DNA from: Devosia sp. XK-2
GTDB taxonomy: Bacteria > Pseudomonadota > Alphaproteobacteria > Rhizobiales > Devosiaceae
Direction of reading: 5' to 3'
NCBI RefSeq assembly: GCF_037113415.1
Contig: NZ_CP146608.1
Coordinates: forward strand, 1,198,501-1,262,500
DNA length: 64,000 nt
Positions 17,657 to 26,847 of the stretch are shown one piece after another. Below the pieces are notes generated by a model, which worked only from the letters and a program-made list of their open reading frames with translations, did not search any database and was not told the origin of the DNA. The position numbers and the translations under genes were made by a program. The first letter of the stretch is position 1; each line of letters begins with the position of its first letter.

Positions 17657-18610
17657 GTGAAATCCATCGTCAAAAAGCTCGCCATTGGTGCGCTTGCCGT
17701 CGGCCTCGCCGTCAATACTGCCATGACTGTCCAGGCCCAGGACAACATCAGCATCATCGCCGTTACTCACGGCCAGGCGTCGGACCCCTTCTGGTCCATC
17801 GTTAAGAACGGTATGACCCAAGGCGCGACCGATAGCGGCGTGACCGTCGACTACCGCGCTCCGGAAACGTTCGACATGGTCGCCATGTCGCAGCTCATCG
17901 ACGCTGCTGTGAACCAGAAACCCGCCGGCATCATAATTTCAAATCCGGATCCTGACGCCCTTGGGGCGTCCATCGATCGCGCGGTCGCCGCGGGCATCCC
18001 GGTGATCTCGATGAACTCGGGTATCGCCGCGGCGGCGGGCCTGGGCATTCGGCTCCACGTTGGCCAGGACGAGTTGCCCGCTGGTGTCACCGTCGGCGAG
18101 AAGCTCAGGGGACTCGGTTTGACCCACGTTCTATGCGTCAACCAGGAGGTGGGCAATGCCGCTCTGGATCAGCGTTGCCAAGGCGTGACCCAGGGTTTCG
18201 AGGGGGGCAAGGTGACGACCCTGCCAACGAGCGCGGATCCAGCCGAGATCGAAGCCAAGATTCAGGCGGCTATCACGTCCGATCCCTCCATCGACCTGAT
18301 CCTTGGCCTGTCGGCTCCGCTCGTTGGTGAACGGGCCGTGGCCGTTGTTGAGAAGCTCGGTGTCGGTGACAAGGTCAAGGTCGCTTCCTACGACCTCTCG
18401 GCGAGCTTCCTGCAGTCAGTGGCTGATGGCAAAGCGTTGTTCGCCGTCGACCAGCAGCCATATCTGCAGGGATATCTGCCGGTCACGTTCCTCGCCCTCA
18501 ATGCTCGCTACGGCACCATTCCGGCCGGCAACGTCGCATCGGGACCGAGTTTCGTGACGCAGGATACAGCCGCTCAGGTGATCGCCCTTTCCTCCGAAGG
18601 CATTCGCTAA
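17657..18610 (+). CDS. Periplasmic sugar-binding protein, ABC transporter, cluster 2
   Basis: A 317-residue Peripla_BP_4-type binding protein. Signal peptide MKSIVKKLAIGALAVG... with cleavage expected after VQA (residue ~27); the mature part starts with the ligand-domain pattern ISIIAVTHGQASDPFWS. GTG 17657 was chosen because GGGGAGG lies 6 nt upstream and it yields a normal signal peptide; the in-frame TTG at 17594 falls inside an operator. First gene of the plus-strand operon. A stable hairpin follows at 18620-18650, which could keep its mRNA more abundant than the downstream genes. Confidence 0.93.
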   Translation: MKSIVKKLAIGALAVGLAVNTAMTVQAQDNISIIAVTHGQASDPFWSIVKNGMTQGATDSGVTVDYRAPETFDMVAMSQLIDAAVNQKPAGIIISNPDPDALGASIDRAVAAGIPVISMNSGIAAAAGLGIRLHVGQDELPAGVTVGEKLRGLGLTHVLCVNQEVGNAALDQRCQGVTQGFEGGKVTTLPTSADPAEIEAKIQAAITSDPSIDLILGLSAPLVGERAVAVVEKLGVGDKVKVASYDLSASFLQSVADGKALFAVDQQPYLQGYLPVTFLALNARYGTIPAGNVASGPSFVTQDTAAQVIALSSEGIR

Positions 18611-18619
18611 GCTGCGGAA

Positions 18620-18650
18620 GGCGGCTCCCGCGCTCCACACGGGGGCCGCC
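18620..18650 (+). promoter_or_regulatory. Hairpin after binding-protein gene
   Basis: An 11-bp stem with one T-G wobble (arms GGCGGCTCCCG and CGGGGGCCGCC) and a 9-nt loop, just after the binding-protein stop codon. There is no T tract, so it is more likely an mRNA-stabilising or partial-termination hairpin than a full terminator. Confidence 0.5.
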
Positions 18651-18720
18651 ACACAAATTGGATTGGTAGCGCGGTTAGATGCTCGATCGCCGCGCCCGTC
18701 TCGAAGACGAGGACCCCTAA

Positions 18721-19845
18721 ATGAACGGCATCTCCAAAACGTCGGGCCCTGATCTCATGCCACCTGACGAGCGCATCAAGAAGGTGTCGCTGGTTACCTC
18801 ACTGTTGCGCCGCCCGGAACTGGGCGCGCTAGCAGGTTTGGTCCTGGTAACAGCATTCTTCCTGCTGACCGCTAATCCTGCGATGTTCACGCTTGCGGGC
18901 ATCATGAACTTCATGGCCCCAGCTGCGCAGCTCGGCATCCTTGCCATCGGCGCTTCCCTTTTGATGATCGGAGGCGAGTTCGATCTGTCCATCGGCTCCA
19001 TGGTCGCATTCGCGGGTTTGGTGTTTGGAACGGCGCTGGTTGTCTGGCACCTGCCTCTGGGTGTTGCCATACTCTTCACCGCCGCATTCGCGGTTGGCGT
19101 GGGCGTGGTCAATGCTCAGGTGACTATGAAGACCGGTCTTTCCTCCTTCATTGTCACATTGGCCTTTCTCTTTGTTCTGCGCGGCCTCACGCTGGTTGGC
19201 CTGAAGTGGGCCAGCGGCGGCGCGACGCAGTTGCGAGGCATGAAAGAGGCGGTCGCCGGCGATCCGTTGGCATCGGTCTTTTCGGGCGACGCCTTTCCTG
19301 GATTGTTCACGTGGCTTGCTGAACGCGGCATGATTGAGACCTTTGCGAACGGCACGCCCACTGTGCCCGGCATTCCGGTCGAAATCCTGTGGTTCATCGG
19401 TTTCGCGCTCGTCGCCACCTGGGTTCTTTTGCGTACGCGCTTCGGCAACTGGATCTTCGCATCCGGCGGGGATGCCAAGGCCGCCCGCAAGTCTGGTGTG
19501 CCGGTCTCTCACGTCAAGACAACCCTCTTCATTCTCACTGCACTCTGCGCGACCCTTGTCGCCATCCTGACGGTACTTGACGCCGGTTCCACGGATGCTC
19601 GTCGAGGTTTTCAGAAGGAATTTGAGGCGATTATCGCTGCGGTCATTGGCGGCTGCCTGCTCACCGGCGGCTACGGTTCGGCAATCGGCGCGTTTCTCGG
19701 ATCGATCGTTTTCGGCATGGTCCTGATCGGGCTCACCTACACGTCGATCGACCAGGATTGGTACCTGGTTTTCCTGGGCGCCATGCTGCTGATCGCGGTC
19801 ATCTTCAACAATGTCATCCGCAAGCGCGTTACGGGAGAACGCTAG
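18721..19845 (+). CDS. ABC sugar transporter permease, RbsC type, cluster 2
   Basis: A 374-residue inner-membrane permease with roughly 10 hydrophobic segments. Family patterns are [14 protein letters not shown] (~82-95) and [18 protein letters not shown] (~302-319). It is longer than the cluster 1 permeases because of an insert around residues 160-215 ([16 protein letters not shown] region). Its TAG stop overlaps the GTG of the ATPase gene by one base. As the only permease in the operon it probably forms a homodimer. Confidence 0.93.
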   Translation: MNGISKTSGPDLMPPDERIKKVSLVTSLLRRPELGALAGLVLVTAFFLLTANPAMFTLAGIMNFMAPAAQLGILAIGASLLMIGGEFDLSIGSMVAFAGLVFGTALVVWHLPLGVAILFTAAFAVGVGVVNAQVTMKTGLSSFIVTLAFLFVLRGLTLVGLKWASGGATQLRGMKEAVAGDPLASVFSGDAFPGLFTWLAERGMIETFANGTPTVPGIPVEILWFIGFALVATWVLLRTRFGNWIFASGGDAKAARKSGVPVSHVKTTLFILTALCATLVAILTVLDAGSTDARRGFQKEFEAIIAAVIGGCLLTGGYGSAIGAFLGSIVFGMVLIGLTYTSIDQDWYLVFLGAMLLIAVIFNNVIRKRVTGER

Positions 19846-20633
19846 TGTCCCAGGTGCAAGCTCCGCTCGTTGAAGTCAAAGACCTCGTCAAACACTTCGG
19901 TTCGATTATCGCCCTGAACGGCGTTTCGCTCAGTATCAAGGCAGGTGAAGTCCACTGCTTACTTGGCGATAACGGCGCCGGCAAATCGACGCTCATCAAC
20001 ACCCTGGCCGGCGTTCACAGGCCTACAGGTGGCGACTTTCTCGTGGACGGAACGCCGCGGACATTCGGCAGTCCGCGTGACGCGCTCGATGCCGGTATCG
20101 CCACCGTTTATCAGGATCTAGCGATGATCCCGCTGATGTCGGTCACCCGCAACTTCTTCATGGGCCGCGAGCCGATGACGGGGTGGGGGCCGTTCCGACA
20201 GATGAATATGGCCATGGCCGATGATGTGACGCGCAACGAGATGAAGCGCATCGGCATCGACGTGCGCGACCCGCAGCAGGCCGTTGGCACGTTGTCGGGC
20301 GGCGAGCGCCAGTGTGTCGCCATCGCGCGTGCGGTCTATTTCGGCGCCAAGGTGCTGATCCTGGACGAGCCGACCTCAGCACTGGGCGTCGCGCAGACGT
20401 CGATGGTGCTCAAATATATCGGCCAGGTCCGCGACAAGGGCCTGGGTGTGATCTTCATCACCCATAATGTCCGACACGCCTTTGCCGTCGGGAACCGCTT
20501 CACAGTGCTCAATCGCGGACGGACGCTCGGCACTTTCACCAAGGATCAGATCGGGATCGACGAACTGCAGAACCTGATGGCGGGCGGCAAGGAAATGCAG
20601 TCGCTTTCCGCAGAGCTTGGCGGCACGATTTGA
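19845..20633 (+). CDS. ABC sugar transporter ATP-binding protein, single domain, cluster 2
   Basis: A 262-residue ATPase: Walker [14 protein letters not shown] (~41-53), signature [14 protein letters not shown], Walker [14 protein letters not shown], switch FITHN. It is single-domain like its cluster 1 counterpart, hence a homodimer with the permease. GTG 19845 is chosen because it shares one base with the permease stop and gives the usual start [14 protein letters not shown]; the longer open frame to 19758 is inside the permease gene. The next gene begins 65 nt downstream. Confidence 0.94.
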   Translation: MSQVQAPLVEVKDLVKHFGSIIALNGVSLSIKAGEVHCLLGDNGAGKSTLINTLAGVHRPTGGDFLVDGTPRTFGSPRDALDAGIATVYQDLAMIPLMSVTRNFFMGREPMTGWGPFRQMNMAMADDVTRNEMKRIGIDVRDPQQAVGTLSGGERQCVAIARAVYFGAKVLILDEPTSALGVAQTSMVLKYIGQVRDKGLGVIFITHNVRHAFAVGNRFTVLNRGRTLGTFTKDQIGIDELQNLMAGGKEMQSLSAELGGTI

Positions 20634-20698
20634 CCAACGAACTGGCCGCACCATCCGTAGCGGCCTTCCCATTATGACTACCCTCGGAACAGACTTTC

Positions 20699-21715
20699 AT
20701 GTCCACCAAGAAGATTAATTTCGGCCTCATCGGCGCTGGTCGCATTGGCTCATTTCACGGCGAGACTGTCGCCCGCCGCCTAAAGGACGCCGAACTTGTA
20801 GCCATCGCCGATCCGGCGCCAGGCGCCGCCGCCAAACTGGCTAACTCACTCGACGTCGCCAACGCGTATAACGATGTGGCAACCCTTCTCACTCATCCCG
20901 GCGTAGACGCAGTGATTATCACCACTCCGGCCCGCTTCCACACCAACCTGCTGGTGCAGGCCGCTGAAGCCGGAAAGGCCATCTTCTGCGAGAAGCCGAT
21001 GGCTTTGACGCTAGATGATGCCGATCGGGCAATCACCGCCGCCAAGAAGGCAGGCGTTCCCCTACAGGTCGGTTTCAACCGCCGATGGGATTCGTCTTTT
21101 GCAGAGGGCCGCGCCGCGATCGACGCTGGCAAAATCGGCACGCCGCAACTCATTCGTTCGCTGACCCGCGACCCCGGTCCGTTTGGCGCTGATCCCGCGC
21201 GCGTTCCGCTCTGGACCATCTTCTATGAAACCCTGATCCACGATTTCGACACGCTCCTCTGGCTCAATCCCGGTGCCAAGCCGGTAGAAGTCTATGCGAT
21301 CGGCGAAGCCCTGGTCCGCCCCGACGCCAAGGGCGACGGCTTCCTTGATACCGCGGTCGTGACCATCCGCTTCGACAATGGGTCCGTCGCTGTCGCCGAG
21401 GCCAACTTCTCGGCCCTTTACGGCTACGACATCCGCGGCGAAGTGTTTGGTTCCGCCGGCATGGTGGCCATGGGCGATGTGCGCCGTTCGAGCATGACCC
21501 TGTTCGATGCCAACGGTGTCTCCAACGACACCTGGCGCCGCGATACCGATCACTTCATCCATGGCTATACCGCTCAGCTCGGTTCTTTCGTCCGGTCGGT
21601 TCGGGCGGGCAAGCTCATCGAGGGGCCCACCGGCAGCGACGCCCGCAACGCGCTTGCCATTGCTCTGGCCGCTATCCGGTCCGTCGAAGCCAAGGGGCCG
21701 GTCGTCGTCGCCTGA
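20699..21715 (+). CDS. Inositol 2-dehydrogenase-like Gfo/Idh/MocA oxidoreductase, cluster 2
   Basis: A 338-residue NAD-dependent dehydrogenase related to IolG. The Rossmann start is FGLIGAGRIGSFHGE (~8-22), the catalytic Lys is in CEKPMALT (~98), and the His/Asp pair lies in ETLIHDFDTLLWL, matching inositol dehydrogenases. It likely oxidises an axial hydroxyl of a cyclitol or sugar to a ketone in the cytosol. The next gene is an IolE-like dehydratase, the next step of inositol breakdown, which makes a cyclitol the best guess. No iolB, iolC or iolD is in the window. Confidence 0.88.
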   Translation: MSTKKINFGLIGAGRIGSFHGETVARRLKDAELVAIADPAPGAAAKLANSLDVANAYNDVATLLTHPGVDAVIITTPARFHTNLLVQAAEAGKAIFCEKPMALTLDDADRAITAAKKAGVPLQVGFNRRWDSSFAEGRAAIDAGKIGTPQLIRSLTRDPGPFGADPARVPLWTIFYETLIHDFDTLLWLNPGAKPVEVYAIGEALVRPDAKGDGFLDTAVVTIRFDNGSVAVAEANFSALYGYDIRGEVFGSAGMVAMGDVRRSSMTLFDANGVSNDTWRRDTDHFIHGYTAQLGSFVRSVRAGKLIEGPTGSDARNALAIALAAIRSVEAKGPVVVA

Positions 21716-21745
21716 CGTCGGCATCGGCCTGGCAGGGGAGAGACC

Positions 21746-22666
21746 ATGCCCGAACTGAACAACCAACCTGGGCAAATTCGGATCGGCGTTAGCCCGCTTA
21801 GCTGGGTCAACGAGGTGCTGCAGGAATTCGGCGCAAACACGACGGCCTCCCAAGTGCTCAGCGAGGCATCGGTCGCCGGCTTCCAAGGTGTTGAACTGAG
21901 CCGCGCTTTCCCCTCGGATGCCGCTCAACTGGGACGTCTGCTGAACCAGCACGGCCTGCAACTGGCGTCTGGCTGGTATTCGGGTTTCCTGGCGGATCGC
22001 TCCTTCGAGGAAGAATGCGAAGCGGTTGTCAATCATGCCACCCTGCTCCAGACATTGGGCGCTAGCGTGCTGGTCTATGGCGAATGCGGCCGGATGGCCG
22101 AGAATGCCCTGGATATTCCAATGTCGGGGCGCCTTCGCCTTGAACAAGGCGAGTGGCCCGCCTATTGCGAGCGCCTTTCGCGCTTTGCCGCCCACATCGA
22201 GAGCCGCTTCGGTCTCAAGATCGTCTACCACTACCATCTTATGATGGTGGCCGAGACGCTTGAGGAAGTCCGCAACCTGATGCGGTCAACCTCGCCTGAT
22301 GTGCGGCTCTTGCTCGATACCGGCCACGCCTATGCAGCTGGCTTCGATTACAACCACCTCATCGTCGAGTTCGGTGCCCGTATCGACCACGTCCACCTCA
22401 AGGATGTCAGGCAGCAGGTGCTCGATCATGTCCGGCGCAACGACCTCACGTTCAACGACGCCGTCCGCGCAGGCATGTTCACCGTACCCGGTGACGGCGT
22501 CATCGACTTTGCGCCCTTGTCGCGTTTCCTGGTCGATAGCGCCTATTCCGGTTGGCTCGTCGTTGAGGCCGAACAAAATCCCGAGCTTTTCCCGCCGCTG
22601 GCGACCGTGACGCGCGCCAATCAGTTTGTCCGCCAGCACGTGCTGCCGGCACCCCACAACACCTGA
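21746..22666 (+). CDS. IolE-like inosose dehydratase / sugar isomerase TIM barrel
   Basis: A 306-residue cytosolic TIM barrel most like myo-inosose-2 dehydratase (IolE): the start IRIGVSPLSWVNE and the pattern GFQGVELSRAFP are family-like. Metal-site residues are seen in YHYHLMMVAE, LLLDTGHAYAAG, IDHVHLKDVR and LVVEAEQNP. It lies 30 nt after the IolG-like gene. In inositol breakdown IolE removes water from the keto-inositol made by IolG; here the substrate could be another cyclitol or a keto-sugar. A good start site (GGGGAG) precedes ATG 21746. Confidence 0.85.
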   Translation: MPELNNQPGQIRIGVSPLSWVNEVLQEFGANTTASQVLSEASVAGFQGVELSRAFPSDAAQLGRLLNQHGLQLASGWYSGFLADRSFEEECEAVVNHATLLQTLGASVLVYGECGRMAENALDIPMSGRLRLEQGEWPAYCERLSRFAAHIESRFGLKIVYHYHLMMVAETLEEVRNLMRSTSPDVRLLLDTGHAYAAGFDYNHLIVEFGARIDHVHLKDVRQQVLDHVRRNDLTFNDAVRAGMFTVPGDGVIDFAPLSRFLVDSAYSGWLVVEAEQNPELFPPLATVTRANQFVRQHVLPAPHNT

Positions 22667-22703
22667 AGCCCGCTTCTGCCGGCACAGCTACTTGGAGATC
22701 GGA

Positions 22704-23486
22704 ATGGCATTCCTATTGGCAGCCTGCGCAGAGATGCTGTGGCGCGACAAGCCCATCGAATGGCGGGCCACACGCCTCAAGGAGCTGGGCTTCGGAGTCG
22801 GCCTTTGGAACTGGCCGGAGCACGATATCGCCAAGCTAGAGCAGACTGGCGCCGACTTCACCATCATGAATGGCTATCTGCGTGGTCGCCTCACCGATGA
22901 CGAAGGCGCCGTGGAGCTGCTGACCACTGCGCGCGAAACCGCCCGCATCGGCAAACGCCTGGGAGTGAAGCGGCTCAACCTTCATGGCACGGGGCTGGGC
23001 GATCGGGGCCTGCCCGTTAGCCCCATCGAGGTCGTCACCGGCGCGATGTGGCTCAAAGCCGAGGATACCCTGCGCAGGATATGCGATCTGGCCGACGATG
23101 AGAACGTCACCTTCACACTCGAGAATCTCAATCTACCAGTTGACCATCCGGGCGTCCCGTTTGGCCGCGCCGAGGATACACTGGCTTTGGTTTCGGCGAT
23201 CAATCACCCAAGGCTGCGCCTCAACCTCGACCTTTATCACGCCCAGATCGGTGAGGGTAATCTGATCGAGCTGTGCCGAAAGTCGCTGCCCTGGATTGGG
23301 GAAATCCAAGTTGCGGACGTACCCGGCCGGTTTGAACCCGGCACGGGCGAAGTGAACTGGCGTGGTATTGCCAAGGCACTCGCCAAGATGGGTTATGACG
23401 GCCCCATCGGCATGGAAGCATGGGCAATCGGGGACGCCGATGCGGCACTTGTCGCCTTCCGCGAAGCCTTCACCTTGGACGACTGA
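22704..23486 (+). CDS. Hydroxypyruvate isomerase-like TIM barrel, cluster 2
   Basis: A 260-residue TIM barrel of the Hyi family. Typical patterns are VTFTLENLN (metal Glu), LRLNLDLYHAQ, IQVADVPGRFEPGTGEVNW and IGMEAWA. Hyi enzymes interconvert hydroxypyruvate and tartronate semialdehyde, and relatives isomerise other 2-keto compounds. ATG 22704 was chosen because GGAG lies 6 nt upstream; the frame is open farther back but overlaps the IolE-like gene. Last gene of cluster 2, so it probably acts on a late intermediate. Confidence 0.86.
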   Translation: MAFLLAACAEMLWRDKPIEWRATRLKELGFGVGLWNWPEHDIAKLEQTGADFTIMNGYLRGRLTDDEGAVELLTTARETARIGKRLGVKRLNLHGTGLGDRGLPVSPIEVVTGAMWLKAEDTLRRICDLADDENVTFTLENLNLPVDHPGVPFGRAEDTLALVSAINHPRLRLNLDLYHAQIGEGNLIELCRKSLPWIGEIQVADVPGRFEPGTGEVNWRGIAKALAKMGYDGPIGMEAWAIGDADAALVAFREAFTLDD

Positions 23487-24058
23487 GCCTTGTCTGCCCT
23501 GCAGCGATGGTGGCCGACCGTTCTCCCAGATGTCTTTGCAGGCTATCCTAGGCAGCTTTGTCTGAAGTGTCTTGGCCACGTCGACGTCATCGCTCAAGTG
23601 CTGCAGCAGGATAGCATTTGGAGCACGGTCGACGGCGGTACTTCCGCTTATCGCAACGCGCGAAAATGGGGTCTGTCCGGCAAATGGGACATGATACTCG
23701 CGGTTCTATACGAGAGCGGCGCAACGGAAAACTGGCCGACGGTTAGTCGGTGGGGCGCTGAACCCTTCAATTCGTTTGGCTTCCCGAACTCGGGCGTTTT
23801 CACCATAATCTCGTTACGTCAGGCTTTAGTTTACAAGCATGAGGGGGGGCCTGCCCTTGATGAACCCATGCCTATGCAGCAGCTCTTTCAACGGGCTGCA
23901 AACTGGCGGGTCGCAGTAAACTGGCGGGTCGCTGAAAACTGAGGGACGCACGGGGAAACCCGGGTTATGCTCGATACTGTCCAGCGCTTGGCGAGAGGGC
24001 TACCCGGCGCCAGCCGTCGATCTGCGCCGGGTGAGATGCCCGGCGTATCCTGGTAGCC
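23487..24058. other. Gene-poor region after cluster 2, possible element remnant
   Basis: About 570 bp with no recognisable gene. An open frame of 150 codons (23490-23942) has no domain I know, and its end is made of the repeats at 23900-23949, so it is probably not a gene. Its codon use looks less GC-biased than its neighbours, hinting at foreign or decayed DNA. Confidence 0.35.
23900..23949. repeat. Tandem 18-bp repeat, two exact and one worn unit
   Basis: AAACTGGCGGGTCGC occurs at 23900-23914 and 23918-23932 (period 18 bp), followed by a degraded unit AAACTGAGGGACGC at 23936-23949. Short tandem repeats like these occur at the ends of some IS21-type elements as transposase sites, but no transposase is present, so a relic end is only a guess. 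Confidence 0.6.
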
Positions 24059-25057
24059 CTACTTGATCTGCACGACGACCTTGCCTTTGGCGCGGCCTGT
24101 CTCGATATAGGCCAACGCCTCGTTGGCGGCGCCGAACGGAAAAACACGGTCGATCACCGGTTTGATCGTCCCCGCTTCGAGTAGATTGGTGATCTGACGC
24201 AGTTGCGCGCCATCTGCTTTCATGAGCAGGAACGAGTAGTTGACCTTCCGGGCCCTAGCTTTCCTGCGGATGCTGGAGCTCATTAGGCGTACACCAAACT
24301 GAAGCACCCAATGGAAGCCCTGCTGCCTGGCGAAGGCAGGGTCGGGGGGACCCGAAATGGAGATGAGCTGGCCGCCGGGTTTGAGGACGTCCAGCGATTT
24401 TTCGAGCGTTTCGGCGTCAAGGCTGTGGAGGACGACGTCATAACCCGAAAGCGCTTTCTCGAAGGCTTCCTTGTGATAGTCGATGACCACATCGGCGCCC
24501 AATGTCGTGACGAGGTCCTTGTTGGCCGCGCTTGCCGTCGTTGCGACAGTGGCACCGAGGTGCCTCGCCAACTGAATGGCAATGGTACCGACGCCGCCTG
24601 AACCGGCGTGGATCAGTACCTTCTGGCCTTTCCGGATGTCTGCGCGCTCGACCAGGGACTGCCAGGCCGTCAGGCCCACCAGGGGGATGGATGCAGCTTC
24701 GATCATGGTCAGGTTGGAAGGCTTCAGTGCGACGTCGTCCGCCTTCACGGCAATGAACTCGGCCAGCGTGCCGATGCGGCCATCGGGGACACGCGAATAG
24801 ACCGCGTCGCCGGGCTTGAAATCCCGCACATTTCGACCCACTTCAGCCACAACGCCAGCAACGTCATGCCCCAGGACGAACGGCAGCTTATACGGCAGGA
24901 TGGCCTTGAACTCGCCACTGCGGATCTTGGAATCGAGCACGTTGAGCCCCGCCGCATGGACCTCAATCAGGACGTCACCATCGCCCGTCTCTGGCATTGG
25001 AATATCGCCCAAGCGTAATGCGTCCTGTTTGTAGTGATCGAGGAGATAGGCTTTCAT
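24059..25057 (-). CDS. Zinc-free medium-chain dehydrogenase/quinone oxidoreductase-like
   Basis: A 332-residue NADP-dependent MDR enzyme. The catalytic-domain start is MKAYLLDHYKQDALRLGD, the conserved GHDVAGVVAEVG is at ~61, and the nucleotide site is HAGSGGVGTIAIQLARHLGA (~144-163). The zinc-binding cysteines of alcohol dehydrogenases are absent, so quinone or enone reduction is more likely. ATG 25057 is preferred; the open frame continues upstream to 25204 with no domain. It lies 59 nt after an SDR gene, and the pair is probably controlled by the divergent TetR protein. Confidence 0.9.
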   Translation of the reverse strand: MKAYLLDHYKQDALRLGDIPMPETGDGDVLIEVHAAGLNVLDSKIRSGEFKAILPYKLPFVLGHDVAGVVAEVGRNVRDFKPGDAVYSRVPDGRIGTLAEFIAVKADDVALKPSNLTMIEAASIPLVGLTAWQSLVERADIRKGQKVLIHAGSGGVGTIAIQLARHLGATVATTASAANKDLVTTLGADVVIDYHKEAFEKALSGYDVVLHSLDAETLEKSLDVLKPGGQLISISGPPDPAFARQQGFHWVLQFGVRLMSSSIRRKARARKVNYSFLLMKADGAQLRQITNLLEAGTIKPVIDRVFPFGAANEALAYIETGRAKGKVVVQIK

Positions 25058-25116
25058 GATGTAACTTCCAGTTGACCGACAAATGCGGCGAGGTGGTGCG
25101 GCAGGGTCGACAGCGA

Positions 25117-25905
25117 TCAGTTGGAGATGCGGTAGCGCTCCGCGGGATGCATATTCCCAAAGCCGGGAAGCATGGCGTGTCGAGCGGCTTGGTAGTTGTC
25201 CCACTGGGCCGCCTCGGGCAGCGGAGGAATGGTGATCGTCTCGCGGCGGTCAAAGCCCACTAGGGCCGCATCAACCAGCTCGTCCACCGTCATCATGGTC
25301 GGCATGGCACTGGTATCGGCACCGGCGCGCTGCCAGATTTCGGTGGCTGTGGCGGATGGCAGCACGGCTTGCACATAGACGCCCTTGGGTGCCAGTTCGT
25401 GGTTCATGCCTTGGGACAGGAAGGTGACGAAGGCCTTTGTGGCGCCGTAGACGGTCTGGCCGAACTCGGGAACGAGGCCGACGACCGAAGAAATATTGAT
25501 GATCGAGCCGGCGCCCGCTTTTGCGAAGCGACTGGCGGCGACATTGGCAAGCCGCAGCACCGAGGTCGTGTTGAGCGCAACCAGACGTTCGATATCGTCG
25601 AGCGACTGTTGGTCGAATGCACCACTGAGAGCGGCGCCGGCATTGTTGATCAGAATGCCGATCTTCTCGTCATCGCGTAGGCGGCCTTCGACGTTGGCCA
25701 GATCGTCGCGGTTGGTCAGATCGGCGCGAAGAATATCAATGGCGACCCCGGTATCCTGCCTGAGCTTGGCGGCCAACGCTTCCATTCTCGCGCCATCGCG
25801 GGCGACCAGAACCAGATCGTGGCCGCGCCGGGCCAGGCGATCGGCATAGGTTGCACCAATGCCCGATGAGGCGCCGGTGATGAGGACAGATGGCAGCTTG
25901 GTCAT
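25117..25905 (-). CDS. Short-chain dehydrogenase/reductase beside TetR
   Basis: A 262-residue classical SDR. The cofactor site is LITGASSGIGATYADRL (~8-24), the structural motif INNAGAALSG (~90-99), the catalytic Ser is in NISSVVG (~138) and the YxxxK is YGATK (~153-157). Substrate unknown. It is divergent from the TetR gene and directly followed by the MDR gene. The intergenic region holds strong palindromes (25928-25941, 26059-26073) that are likely TetR sites, so expression is probably induced by a small electrophile or ligand. Confidence 0.92.
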   Translation of the reverse strand: MTKLPSVLITGASSGIGATYADRLARRGHDLVLVARDGARMEALAAKLRQDTGVAIDILRADLTNRDDLANVEGRLRDDEKIGILINNAGAALSGAFDQQSLDDIERLVALNTTSVLRLANVAASRFAKAGAGSIINISSVVGLVPEFGQTVYGATKAFVTFLSQGMNHELAPKGVYVQAVLPSATATEIWQRAGADTSAMPTMMTVDELVDAALVGFDRRETITIPPLPEAAQWDNYQAARHAMLPGFGNMHPAERYRISN

Positions 25906-25927
25906 AACGGATCTCTTTGGTTTTTAC

Positions 25928-25941
25928 ATGATGATCATCAT
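25928..25941. promoter_or_regulatory. Perfect 14-bp palindrome, candidate TetR operator
   Basis: ATGATGATCATCAT is a perfect palindrome 22 nt upstream of the SDR start. A weaker relative, ATGATAAGCGTCAT, follows at 25956-25969. Likely repressor site for the divergent TetR gene. Confidence 0.6.
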
Positions 25942-26058
25942 CATTGTGGATAAATATGATAAGCGTCATGAAAATGTCAACGGCTCGCTGACGGAATTAT
26001 CCCAGAGCCGGAGCACGTGCCGCTGCCGCCTTGTCCCAAACGGCCAAAACTCCTATAT

Positions 26059-26073
26059 TGATGACATTCATCA
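26059..26073. promoter_or_regulatory. 15-bp palindrome, candidate second TetR operator
   Basis: TGATGA-CAT-TCATCA has perfect 6-bp arms and lies 52 nt before the TetR start. It shares the ATGA...TCAT core with the site at 25928-25941, so the regulator may control both directions. Confidence 0.55.
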
Positions 26074-26125
26074 TATATGCTGATGGTGCCGCAACGCGGA
26101 GCTGTCACGTCCACTGAGGCAGGCA

Positions 26126-26689
26126 ATGAGAGTCACACGCGAGCAGATGGCGCAAAACCGCATCCGGATTCTGGACGCCGCCAGCGAGCTCTTTCGCGAG
26201 AAAGGCTTCGATGCGGTAACCGTCTCCGAGGTCATGAACGCCGCCGGGCTAACCCATGGCGGCTTCTATGGCCATTTCGACTCCAAGGAAGACCTGGTCG
26301 CCAAAACCATCGACCATGTGTTCAAGGTCGATTCCAGCGCGCCGTTCAACCTGTCGAGTTACGTCGAGCGCTACCTTTCACCGCTCCACCGCGACAATCC
26401 AGGCAAGGGTTGCCCCACAGCAGGCATGGCGGCGGGGACGCGCCATCAGAGCGCAGCTGCCCGCCATGCCATGAGTGATGGCACGCGCGCGCAGATCGAC
26501 AGAATTGCCTCGGGGATCAAAGGCGACCCGGCCGAGCGCCGCCGGCTGGCAATCGTCAGTTGGGCCGCAATGGTCGGCGCCATGACCATCGCGCGCGGGA
26601 TTGAAGATCAGGCACTGTCTAACGAGCTGCTATCGGAGACCCGGACCTGGATCGATGACGCAATCGGCGAGGGTGTCCAAGGCAATTGA
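26126..26689 (+). CDS. TetR/AcrR family transcriptional regulator
   Basis: A 187-residue repressor. The N-terminal HTH spans ~11-55 with ILDAASELFREKGFDAVTVS and GLTHGGFYGHFDSKEDL; the rest is a helical ligand domain. It starts at ATG 26126 (MRVTREQM). It is divergent from the SDR-MDR pair with two strong palindromes in the shared promoter region, so it most likely represses both units until an inducer binds. The inducer is unknown. Confidence 0.93.
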   Translation: MRVTREQMAQNRIRILDAASELFREKGFDAVTVSEVMNAAGLTHGGFYGHFDSKEDLVAKTIDHVFKVDSSAPFNLSSYVERYLSPLHRDNPGKGCPTAGMAAGTRHQSAAARHAMSDGTRAQIDRIASGIKGDPAERRRLAIVSWAAMVGAMTIARGIEDQALSNELLSETRTWIDDAIGEGVQGN

Positions 26690-26847
26690 ACGACCGCCTT
26701 CACAATACGGCACGATGTCCGCTTTCGGGCATTCGCGAAGGCTGATCAAACGGCAGGAATGGGGCGCGTTGCGGTCGGTCGCGCCTCTGAACAATGAGAA
26801 CCGAACGCTGCTACTGATCGGACGGCCGAACTGCTTTTAAGCTGCGG

